From Isoetes taiwanensis (lineage: Eukaryota; Streptophyta; Lycopodiopsida; Isoetales; Isoetaceae): a stretch of DNA of 64,000 bases. The notes beneath the pieces were generated by a model. It saw nothing but the letters and a program-made list of their open reading frames with translations, was not told the origin of the DNA and searched no databases. Made by a program: the position numbers and the translations under genes. Positions 54,651 through 64,000 of this stretch are shown piece after piece. The stretch lies in the NCBI GenBank assembly GCA_021234155.1, contig JAJEKV010000031.1, positions 8,260,748 through 8,324,747 of the forward strand, in the 5' to 3' direction. Numbering within the stretch: the first letter of the stretch is position 1; every line of letters begins with the position of its first letter.

Positions 54651-55590
54651 ATTGAGTATAGCCCTTTCATTTGAGCTAGGCTTGTGGGATATATGCCAGC
54701 ATCAACCATTGGCCAATTGGGTCAGAAAAAGAGGACAGTGGGATAGATTTTGAGAAAAGGATGTTGAACAAATCATTGGCACAAATCATTGGTTAAGGAA
54801 CAAATCATTGGCATGGTACGAGCCATATCAGAAACAGGGGAGAAGGGAATAGACAGGGATAAAAATTCCTTTTTTACCTGTGGTGACTGGTTGATTCCGA
54901 TGGCGGGAGGAGATCGAACGACTAGATCACAATCCATATCCCCAATTCAAATGCAAACTCACCGGCGCCCGATTCTTGAGGAGATCAATGCCGAAACAGG
55001 GGAAACCGATTGAACAAAATCAAGCGGAGAGGCGATCCACGAGTTCGGTACTCCTATTCTTAAACATGCTTTTGTTCCTAATCTAACAATTGCTTATGAT
55101 GTTCTACACGATGCAATGAGGGAGACTTAACAATGTTGGAAGCATGGATCGAGCTATGGGAGTAGCAGCGGACAAGGGGGATGAGGAATCCCAATTATCT
55201 AAAGCAGAACTAGAGAGTATTCTCATTCAACTTAAACAGGAAGTTGTGCATGCAAAAGCAATCAACAAAGTGCTGAAAAGGGCTGAGGTTTGGAGATTCA
55301 ATAGCCTCAAACCATACTTTACCAATCTCTATCATAAATAGCAACAGAAGCGAGAAGCACATGTCTTGCTTCAGTTAGACTTCACCAACTTCCAAACAGG
55401 TACATCACGGACACTCTTCTCACAATTTTTCGAGAACAGGACCATTGCTGATCTCACACCGCAAGACCTTACGGATGAATCTTGAGTCTTGAATCTTGAA
55501 TCTTGAGACCTTACGCTTCTGATTGTTTTTTACAACTTACACTAAGTATAACGATCTTGGAACTATATAAACAATATATTAATGTTTGTG
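54651..55590. other. stretch with one doubtful small frame
   Basis: A 65-codon frame at 55144-55341 (SQLSKAELESILIQLKQEVVHAKAINKVLK) looks like a coiled coil and might be an exon, but has no recognisable family or splice partner. TTGAATCTTGAGTCTTGAATC repeats lie near 55480-55510. Nothing else is seen. Confidence 0.35.
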
Positions 55591-55592
55591 TT

Positions 55593-58500
55593 TTAATCTC
55601 GATTACATTCAGGTTTGCAAGTCCATGCCTTAGTGCATAGAAAAGTTACTTCAACAACGGTAGCATTACTACGAGAGATTCTACAATCTCGGCAAATTTC
55701 CCAACAACATTTCATGCCAATAGTTAGTCGGTTCATATGCATAAGATGTACCTTTAATCTTATGTTTGGTGGCTCAAATGGAAATCTCACCCCATTCTTG
55801 ACTTCGGGATGGACAAGAACTTTCTTTCCTTGAATAAGCCTGTACTTTTTGATGGCAACCAGGAATCAATTCAAAGTAGTTACCAGCTATAACTTTATTA
55901 CCACAATAAAATTCATTTCCATAGTCATCCTTGGTGTCTTCTTCGAGGGCATGTTTCACTTACGTACCTTTGGATGAGATAATAAGGGACCCTTTCATAA
56001 TTGTCCTGGGATGTGAATGATGCAAAATAATCTCCAACCCCCTTTGTCTCATCCACATTGTCCACGTCATTTGCCCACAAGTCCTCCCGCCTCGTACCCA
56101 TCTTCTTCAACATTGTCCCTGTTTGTAGGCTCTAGTTTTCTCAACTCCCACCTGCCACAATGATTAGCATTCTCACAAGCGGGGCCAATCAAAATTGATG
56201 CATGCCTTACAAAAACATGAAAGAGATCTACACATTAACTTTGTTGGATCATTTGGATCTATGGATGATACGCAATGAAGAGATTGCACCCTTTCACTTT
56301 GGGAGCACATCAAATCTTTAGGAACGGTCAATGTCGGACACCTTCCAAAATACCCTTTCCACATCAAAATTTTCTCTTCAAGAACCTCACATGCGGTTTA
56401 CGCATTTTTATCACTTTCCCATCCTTTTTTTTTTTGTTACGCCTCGAGCCATAGTTTGGCTATGGCTCCTTCTCCGTCATGTGTGCCCTTCCCATGTCCC
56501 GAGCCAAAGAAATTCCGGTGCATTCTGATCTTATGCTCTTGATGATACCTAGTTACATGATAGAAAGCTCTTCTCGACTTGAATTGGGCTGCACACCCGT
56601 CGGACCAAACTAAGTGGTATTTCATATGACCAAAGACCATTTTCTTTCAGCCAATTGAGGTGCATCTTGAATGCTTTTTGTACAAAGTGAGTATCATGTG
56701 TTTTGTCATCTGAAATAAAGAAGTGCACACATTTCCTCATTTTACCACATACCTTGAACATCGTGATGTGGACCAATATGCTTGATTTGTTCATTGTACC
56801 AATGTTGTGCTTGAATCTCGTTGAATGGCTTCAAAGTATAATTCTCAGAAATCAACAACCGATATCTGAGTATCATCAACGAAGACTCTTCATGGATTCC
56901 TTGAATTGTTTGCTCTGCCAATGTGCCACAAAAGTTATGATATACAAACTTTGACATATGATCAAACATGTTATCCAACATATTAATGGAGCTGCCTTTC
57001 TTGTCAATTAGCTTTAGTCTTCGTGAAGTTCCTTTCTTGAGGGCTCATTAACGTAACCATAGACTTGCCAATCAAGCGTTTGATCAATGCGCTCCTTGTA
57101 TTCTCTTGGACACAACTCAATTAATTGTTTCCCACGGTTTCCACAATCGATTTGATACATTGTAGCTTATGCCACTTTCGTTGCTGCTTTGCTCTGTCAC
57201 ATACCATAGCCCTCAAAATGTGCTAACATTATCAAATGTCTTGTCCTTGGCTTGACATATTCCGGCATGAGCTTCGGATCTGCGCACACACCACAATTGT
57301 ACGAACAATTTTCATGGAGTCTTGACCTCATCAAATTAAATGCACGCTGTATGCGGTCGATTGCTCATGTTTCACGCAACAACATGTGTTTAGTTCCTTT
57401 AGCTTTCTAATGCAAGAAGGTTTTAAGTATTCAAATTGCCTAAGCCCAATCCAACCTCACGGATCTTGATCCACAAAATTCGGAATAATTCACTGTAAAA
57501 TTACGGTGAAATAAAATTAGTCACCTCATTACATTCGTTACATACAAATCTTTTACATATTCAAGACCCTAAACTCCCACACATACATGTACATTCTGAC
57601 ATGAATTTTATTTCATTTACTATGAAGTCACATAATGTTTTGACAATTAATACATCTCCACACTAATTTCTTCTTAGTTCTGCCTACCTACATCTACAAT
57701 ACATCCGAATATACATGTAAACAAATATACATCCGAAATATACATGTAAACAAATATACATGTAATGTTGCCATGAAATAATTTGACATTTCCATGTAGA
57801 AACAACTAGGGCGATTTGCATCTACATTACATTCAAAAAGTAAAGAAATCTGTTACAAACTTTACATCGGTGTTACAAAATAAAAGACATCTTTATTACG
57901 CCAAAAAGTAAAGAAATCTACAAACTTTACATCAACATTACAAAATAAAAACATCTTTATTCGAAAAACAAGATGCAATTACGACTAAATTACGATCGTA
58001 CACATGTAATGTCAATATATTGAATTGGTTGTGTCCTCTTCTTCATGACATCTCTAATTTTTGGTGAAACCTTTGAGTTATCTAACCAACACCGAAAGCA
58101 ACCATATCCTTCATAGCCCCGATCTATCATATTTGTTCTTGGTTTCGACACTTGCTAATGCCCACAGATTTGTTCCACCTAGTGACATTCTTTTCCTTCT
58201 CTCTCCACCTAGTTTCATATTTCTAGGATGTATTTTCAGCAACTTAGTTGCTAGTGAAGTCTTCAAATTCTCCTTCCTCTCCAACCACCATAGATAGTAC
58301 GAATGCTTTGCGGCAAAGTCATCATTGCTATTTGCATTTTTGGCGTCTTGGAGGCCATCCTTTAAATTCTTTACGGATCTGTTTTCACGATAGCCTCTTG
58401 AGGCCTTCCAATGACCAGCTCAAATAGGAATTGCAATCTTTTGTCCCGCAATAATCTTCTTGCAAATATACTTTGTTTGTTTTGGAGTCAAATTAGATAC

Positions 58501-58944
58501 CTCATTCATTATGAGATTTCTGAAGCATTCACCTTTCTTCTAATTGGCTTTGTCACGTATCCACCCCTACAAACCCTCTGTTTTCGATTTTCTTTTGTGC
58601 CGCTTGTAACGATTAGCTTTCGAAACTTCATCAACAAAAGGATTGAAATCTGAACCCGATCTTGACCTCGAAGTGCTTGCATGAGAGTCCAATCCTTCTT
58701 CCATAGTTTCTTCTTCAACCGGGTGCTTTAAGACATCGATCCATTCTAAAGGGGATACAACATCCTCGCACAAAAATCAGATTATTAACCGATTTGTATT
58801 CTTGCTTGAAGGGATTTGTATTCTGCATGAAGGAAAGGGATTTCAATTTCTTCAAGATACATTTGTTTCTTGAAATGCATTCGATTTAGGAGCAGCTATA
58901 ATCGATTCGGGCCAAGTTTTCGTTGAGGTAGAATCCGGAGCCAT
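55593..58944 (-). pseudogene. transposase-like gene of the DNA transposon (RNase-H-like)
   Basis: Likely start ATG 58944 (MAPDSTSTKTWPESII). Exon pieces down the minus strand include a nuclear, basic region (RYKRHKRKSKTEGL, 58570) and CRSLSCFCKACI (56215). The core lies at about 56440-56980: TLKPFNEIQAQHWYNEQ, VWSDGCAAQFKSRRAFY (56570-56625) and FFGSGHGKGTHDGEGA (56470-56510). SDGCxxQFKS and HGKGxxDGxGA are hallmarks of an uncharacterised eukaryotic protein family. I infer that their D and D/E are catalytic. Numerous stops and shifts show that it is decayed. The layout parallels the DUF7869 family (LDNxxGQNKN and GHTHxDID). Confidence 0.55.
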
Positions 58945-59220
58945 GTTTGATCGATTGAGGAAAGTTCAAAATGTGCGCCAAAGTTTTTTTTTTTTCTTTT
59001 CGCAGGCAAGATATTTAGATTTTATTGATAGAGAAGCTAGTACAAGATTTCGGGAGGATTTGGTATAATTATGGAGAATATTGTACGTCAACCGCCTTTA
59101 TTAATGATAGGCAACTCCATGTAAAATTCAAAATGTATATTACAAACACTTTAACCCAGTTCAAATTTTTACATCAATATACAAAAAAATTCAATCACCC
59201 TTTCATGCTTCTACCCTCCA

Positions 59221-60940
59221 GCTAGATACGGATCATCAAAGCCTTTAATACATATTTACACAACCACTCCTCAATTTGAGGCAAAGGAGGTGGATGGAAT
59301 TCCTTGAAGAATATGGCTGGGATAATTTATATAAGCCAGGAAAGCTCAATGTGGTTGCAAATGCTCTTTCTAGGAAGCCTTTGGCCACGAGAACACATTG
59401 TAATGCCATATCGACGCTCGTAAGCGAGTATGGCAAGAAGATCGAAGAAAGTTTGCCAACAAATCCCAACTTTAAAGAAGTTTGGGCAAGTCTTTGCAAG
59501 GAGGCCAAGACGGACAAGGAAAGGGAGATGTTCAGGCACTACAAGAAGGAGGGAAACTTGCTTTACCATAAAAACAAATTGTGTGTACCAGATCTTCACA
59601 AGTTAGGAAGCCAATCCTCAATGATACACACAATAGTCCCATAGCAGGGCATGCAGGGTTTATGAAGACATACTTCAAAATTAGAAGCAGTTACTTCTGG
59701 CCCGGCATGAAGAAGGAGATAGCAAGGTATATTCGTGAGTGCCAAATATGCCAGCAGACAAAGGCGGAACAGCTCCAAATTTCAGGTGCCTTGGAACCAT
59801 TGCCTGTGCCAAACGCTAAGTGGGAGGTAATAAGTCTGGACTTTATTACATGACTCCCAAGAACAGCAAGGGGCAAAGATGCCCTGATGGTGGTAGTATA
59901 AGTTGTCAAAGATGGCACACTTCATGCCGTCCAGGACAACAGATACAGCATTGGATACGGCCGTTCTATTTGTTAAGGAGATTTTCAGACTCCACGACAT
60001 GCCGAGGGAGATAATTTCAGATAGGGACTCCAAATTCATGAGTGCCTTTTGGCAGGACCTATTCACCACCATCCAGACGAAGCTTTCAATGAGCACGGCA
60101 TATCATCCCCAAACAGATGGTCAGACGGAGAGGACGAATAGGATCATCGAAGACATGTTAAGAAGCTATGTTTGGAACAAGCAATCTAAGTGGGATGATT
60201 TCATCCACTTAGTAGAGTTTGCATGCAACAGTGCCAAGCAAGAATCATCGCAGATGAGTCCTTTTATGATCAATTACGGGTACCAATGTCTTACCCCGGA
60301 TACTTGGCACAATCCCGTGTCCAAGGTAGAAGTCTCTCAACAGATGCTTTCGGAGATGCAACAGTTGGTGGAGGAGGTGAGAGGATACCTCCTAGCAGCA
60401 AGAAGTAGGCATAAAAGCATCGCCGACAAGCATAGAACAGTAAGGGAATTTCAAATGGGAGACAAAGTGTGGTTGAAGATCAAGGTGAAGCAGACCAAGC
60501 TCCGCATCGGCAATTGCAAGAAGCTTGCTCCAAGATGGGCTGGACCTTTCAGGATAACCAAAAGAGTAGGTACCCAAGCCTACAAGTTGGACCTGCCAGC
60601 ACATCTCAAAATCCATAGGGTCTTCCATATAAGTCTCTTTAAGAAACTGGAGATGACCGAGTTACTGGAATTAACGGACGACCAGATCGAAATCGTCCCT
60701 GAAGTTCTTCTTGACAGGTCTTATAAGAAGACAAGAAGATCAAAATTCCTCCAATATCTTGTGAAATGGACACACTTGCCAGTGGAAGACGCTACGTGGG
60801 TGCTACAATCAGATCTAGAGAAGCAGTACCCCGAATTTATGGAGCAATGCAAGGGTCGGCTCGTCACCGAAGTAGTAAACATCAACTCAATAGGTGAGTG
60901 GAAGGTAGATAAAAAGTCTACTTCCGTCCCACGGAGGTAG
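59221..60940 (+). pseudogene. pol: pol, second part: RNase H end, integrase, chromodomain
   Basis: Pol resumes directly after the DNA transposon (LDTDHQSL, then RQRRWMEFLEEYG and NALSRK, the end of RNase H). Integrase follows: zinc domain with HNSPIAGHAG and CQICQQTK at 59640-59770; core with SKMAHFMPS, IISDRDSKF (second D, about 60011-60035) and HPQTDGQTERTNR (E near 60127). The C-terminus has the GPFRITKRVG fold and a chromodomain (PEVLLDRSYKKTRRSKFLQYLVKW...EDATWV, about 60697-60810), which in chromoviruses guides integration to marked chromatin. The 59903-60940 frame is uninterrupted; a stop at 59245 and a shift near 59850 break the rest. Confidence 0.92.
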
Positions 60941-61068
60941 ACGTCCTCGAGGGAAAGGAGGTCATTCAGGAATGCATGGATAGGAAAGCACCTTTGGCCA
61001 ATGCCTATTACGGGGAGGACCCTATCACGGGAAAGACACTATCCTCCACGCAAAAAGGGCAACCAAAG

Positions 61069-63015
61069 GTGTAGGCATGAGTTGGCATCCTAGGCATGAT
61101 AGGGCACTGTCTCCACGACCACGATGGAAGAATCATAATCTTCCTACGCCGGGAGATATGCCTTGCATTCATATAATTGTAATTAATGGGTGGTTCCCTT
61201 ACAACCAACCCTTTTAAATAATTAAATGTGTTCTAACGTAGTGTTGGACCTGCAGGCCAATAAAGGAGTTGAGCGGCAGCGCGATGGCACTACGAAGACT
61301 CACAACACATAATTTTGTCATAATGTGTTATGAGGACAAGGCAAGGAGCATTAAGTAGGAAATTTTGGACTATGTTTATAATTATAGTATAAGCCATAAA
61401 ATTTTGTGAATAATAGATGATGAAGTAGAGGACGGAAGAGCCTCTCACCATAGTACGATTTTATGAAAGGATACTTATGATTAATTAACATATTACCTGG
61501 AGACATGTACTTGGTGGTTGTAGTAGGTTGCACCTAGGGGGCAAGAGTTGCACCTAAGGGGCAACTTTGAATATTGTGCATGTTAAATAAACATACACAA
61601 TTAATGCCCCATTGCCATTTGCCAATGTTTTAACCTAACCCTAAGGGTTTCTATATAAGGGTTCCCCTCTTAAACCCTAAACCCTTCTCTTTTCCTTGCA
61701 TTTTAGGGTTTCCATAGAGCTCCTTTATCTTTTTGCATTTAGGATTCCCTTGCGCCACTTCGGCCAAGTGAAGACCCCATTTTGCATTGCTCGGCTCTGC
61801 AAAGCCGTCTTTGCACAACAAATCATCGAGTAGCAGCCATCTTCAGCAAGATCAGAGACATGGATGCGTTTCGAGGAGCCGGAGCGGGTCAAGGACCAGG
61901 TATCTAGTCATTCTGTTGTGCAAAGCCGTCTTTGGGCTAAGCAGTGAGGTAGTTTAGCATATTCATTTAGCCATAGAGGCCTTATAGATCCCGAGATCAT
62001 AAGCCCTAACTAAGGAACCTAACTCTGTATTTAGGTAGATAGATTAAGATGATATTCTTCATTTCAAGTTCTGTAATGATGATGGTATTTCATTCTGTGA
62101 CCTCCATGTATTGGGAAGGGGGGTAGAGACCCTAGCAGCCTTGTAGAAGATGATCCTAGAATAGTATCATTAGTACCCAATTATTGCGGCCTGTACACAG
62201 GAGCCCACCGGGTTGAAGGTAGAGGGACCAGACCGGCAGACAAGGAGGTACTTGTCCCAACACAGATAAGCCCCTCTGGTGTGTAAAGCCTACCAGGGAT
62301 TCTAGTGAGCTAGGTCTAATGCCTTGCCACTGCGTGTGGGCAAGGCATGGACTCGACACCTGTGGAGTGATGCGCCACTCTCCATTGGGTTCAAGTTGAA
62401 TAAGGACAGTGGCCCTCTAGCCACCTGTGTTGAGCATGGAAGCCTCTGGAGGAAGGGTGACCTTCCTCCTGCCTCATCGGGGCTGGGGAGATGCAACCCA
62501 GTAGTAGCCCTTTTGGCTATGTACCCGGCAGGCTACGGTCCAGTCACAAGACTTATCAACCCACTCTGCAAAGTGTGTACAGGAGGGGCGGATGGAGTGG
62601 ACTACCCAACAGCCATGTTCCTTTGCCAGCCAAATCCATTGCCATGAATTCTGTCTGCAATGACTTCTGGAGGCCAAGCCGTCAGTCGAACCCCCTTGAG
62701 CCAGAGCCCCTGGGTAGGACTCCCTTGTTGTTATTGATCATACTGATGATGTTGTATATGTGATGATGGTGTGCTCACCCTTCGAGGTGATTGTGTTTAT
62801 ATACTGTTAGTTTGTGCTCATGTGTGTTTATTCACGCTTCCGCAGATAGGTCGACCCGATGGGAGACGGGTGAATGACACATCCATTCTTCCCTTGCTGG
62901 CTCATTCCTCTGGGAGTGGGGTCACATGGATGGCCCCTGTCAGTGTAGCTGCCAGGGGGAATGCTCCTCCTTCGGATACGATGTGTGCATCGTATAAGGA
63001 GTAGGGGACGTCACA
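61069..63015 (+). repeat. 3' LTR (5' boundary uncertain)
   Basis: The right end GACGTCACA at 63015 matches the 5' LTR. The left end cannot be fixed because the 5' LTR is truncated; TGTAGGC at 61069, after AACCAAAGG, is one candidate, and TGTTGG at 61242 another. It holds a TATA box TATATAAG at 61653-61660 and telobox-like AAACCCTAA words near 61675. An ATG at 61860 opens a short exon (MDAFRGAGAGQGP) ending at a good donor (ACCAG/GTATCT, 61899/61900). Confidence 0.7.
61653..61660 (+). promoter_or_regulatory. LTR promoter TATA box
   Basis: TATATAAG followed by CT-rich leader sequence and AAACCCTAA, as usual for plant promoters. Confidence 0.65.
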
Positions 63016-64000
63016 ATATTGGCCAATCAACCAATGCACCAGCAACTGGGGAGGCAGTCACGCCAGAGCCAATGCATTGTTTGTCTGGTCAAGTGGGTAT
63101 GGGAAGATCTTGCAAAAAGATGCCACCTACTGTGCCCAACAACCCCTCATATATGACGCCTGTCAATGACAATAGATCTGCTAAGGAGAGACGTTTGACA
63201 CGTAAGAGTGTTGCAAAAGCTAAGGCTTTGAGGTTAGAATATAATATGAATGTTCCAATGGATATCCGTTTGCGTATACCTTCTTGCAATCTGCAAAATC
63301 CTGTGAGGAGGCAATATAATGCTCCAACTGTAAATGAAATGAGGTGGTTGTCGTAATGCCTATCGATGACAAGCCCGAAGATGGTCAGGGGGGCATTATT
63401 ATACACTCTAAGGATGGTGGCGTGAAGTTTATAGATGCATATCACTCAGCGTATGATCCATTGCACTTTGTGCTACTTCTTCCCTATAGTACAGGTGGAT
63501 GGCATCTTAAAATACCTCATGGACGGAGTGGCACAAAGGAAGTAACTATTATGAAGTACTACAGATATCATATGTTCACGCGTCGTGAGCATGCATCTCC
63601 CCTTCACATGACTGGCCGATTGTTTCAAGAATATATTTGTGATATGTTTGCAAAGATGGAACAAGAAAGACTGCAATTCGTGGTGTTGAATCAACACACC
63701 ATTGAAAATACATGTTACAGGGCATTATGGACTTTGAAGGAGACGATGCAAGTGCTATTGGCCGAAAAGTTATGTTACCATCCTCACATGTGGAAGGTCC
63801 GAGATACATGGCCCAACGATATCAAGATACTATGTCTATTGTTCGCGAACATGGGAGGCCGGATCTCTTTATAACCATGACTGCCAATGCAAATTGAGAA
63901 GAGATTAGGAGGGAATTATTATATGGTCAATCACCAAGTGATCGACCAGAGTTAGTGGCTAGAGTATATGAAGGTAAAGGAGCTGATAGATCTGATAACT
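63016..64000 (+). pseudogene. Helitron Rep/helicase gene, N-terminal part (runs off the window)
   Basis: Frames read NDNRSAKERRLTRKSVAKAKALR, then after a stop near 63354 VVMPIDDKPEDGQGGIIIHSKDGG, AYDPLHFVLLLPYSTGGWHLKIP, MKYYRYHMFTRREH and, in a third frame, LPSSHVEGPRYMAQRYQDTMSIVREHGRPDLFITMTANA. These are the Helitron-like domain in order, ahead of the HUH nuclease motif, which would lie beyond 64000. TGA at 63896-63898 replaces the Trp codon expected after TANAN. It abuts the 3' LTR directly, as if the chromovirus had inserted into it. Confidence 0.8.

Larger units (their letters stand above)
47795..59216. mobile_element. 11.4-kb DNA transposon inserted in pol
   Basis: Perfect 21-bp terminal inverted repeats (47795-47815 and 59196-59216) begin GGGTAGAAGCATGAAAGG. 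Flanks are TCCA (47791-47794 and 59217-59220). Removing the element plus one TCCA restores pol reading across the RNase H region. The exact target-duplication length is ambiguous (2-4 bp) because bases next to the ends are shared. It holds a coiled-coil gene and a Ulp1-like gene on the plus strand and a transposase-like gene on the minus strand. The end sequence and target size fit none of the main plant superfamilies cleanly. Confidence 0.85.
39958..63015 (+). mobile_element. Ty3/gypsy chromovirus carrying a histone-H3-like gene, split by a DNA transposon
   Basis: Order: truncated 5' LTR, PBS, H3-like gene, second extra gene, gag, protease, RT, RNase H, [11.4-kb insertion 47795-59216], RNase H end, integrase with chromodomain, 3' LTR. 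Without the insertion the element would be about 11.6 kb plus the missing part of the 5' LTR. The two LTRs differ by roughly 4% over the 400 shared bases by eye, so the insertion is moderately old. Many C-to-T type stops show that it is silenced and decaying. Confidence 0.8.

Overview
The window reads as nuclear DNA of a land plant, probably a seed-free plant such as a fern or lycophyte. That placement is an inference from family content (plant GDP-mannose pyrophosphorylase with GT-AG introns, a DUF7869-type protein, a Ty3 chromovirus, a Ulp1-carrying MULE, a Helitron, tRNA-like repeats); nothing here fixes the species. About three quarters of the window is mobile or repetitive DNA. Only one gene looks like an intact host gene.

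Layout. 1-1410: decayed LINE (+). 1955-4600: 5' part of a second, GC-rich LINE (-) with three tandem monomers as its 5' leader. 5430-6873: short tandem repeats and a family of three very small related genes. 7032-16040: a two-gene divergent unit, with a DUF7869/transposase-like gene (-) facing a gene (+) that joins a ParB-like domain to a DNA-methyltransferase-like domain. Its non-coding parts are filled with palindromes built on ATGGCGCAGCTGCGCCAT. 16740-17060: kinase remnant. 17540-20880: duplicated segments with insertions. 20913-22405: intact three-exon GDP-mannose pyrophosphorylase with an internally duplicated beta-helix. 22490-26000: no gene seen. 26020-32180: tRNA-like repeats into which a Ulp1-carrying MULE with about 200-bp inverted ends (26966-31955) has inserted. 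34611-35187: broken F-box gene. 38463-39912: truncated second copy of the pyrophosphorylase, cut by a solo LTR.

39958-63015 is one Ty3/gypsy chromovirus: truncated 5' LTR, initiator-tRNA-Met PBS, two extra genes, gag, pol with a C-terminal chromodomain, and a 3' LTR. Its pol is split by an 11.4-kb DNA transposon (47795-59216) with perfect 21-bp inverted ends, a Ulp1-like gene, a transposase-like gene and an array of heat-shock-element-like palindromes. After the 3' LTR the window ends inside a Helitron gene.

The most striking object is the first extra gene of the chromovirus (41075-42309). It starts with the exact N-terminus of histone H3 (MARTKQTAR), continues through a long charged linker, and ends in a recognisable H3 histone fold (about 55% identity by eye over 77 residues). 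It has its own TATA box and lies among five copies of a 64-bp stem-loop. A chromodomain integrase and a histone-H3-like protein in the same element suggest chromatin mimicry or manipulation. This copy is dead (six in-frame stops, one frameshift), and all six stops can be explained by C-to-T change.
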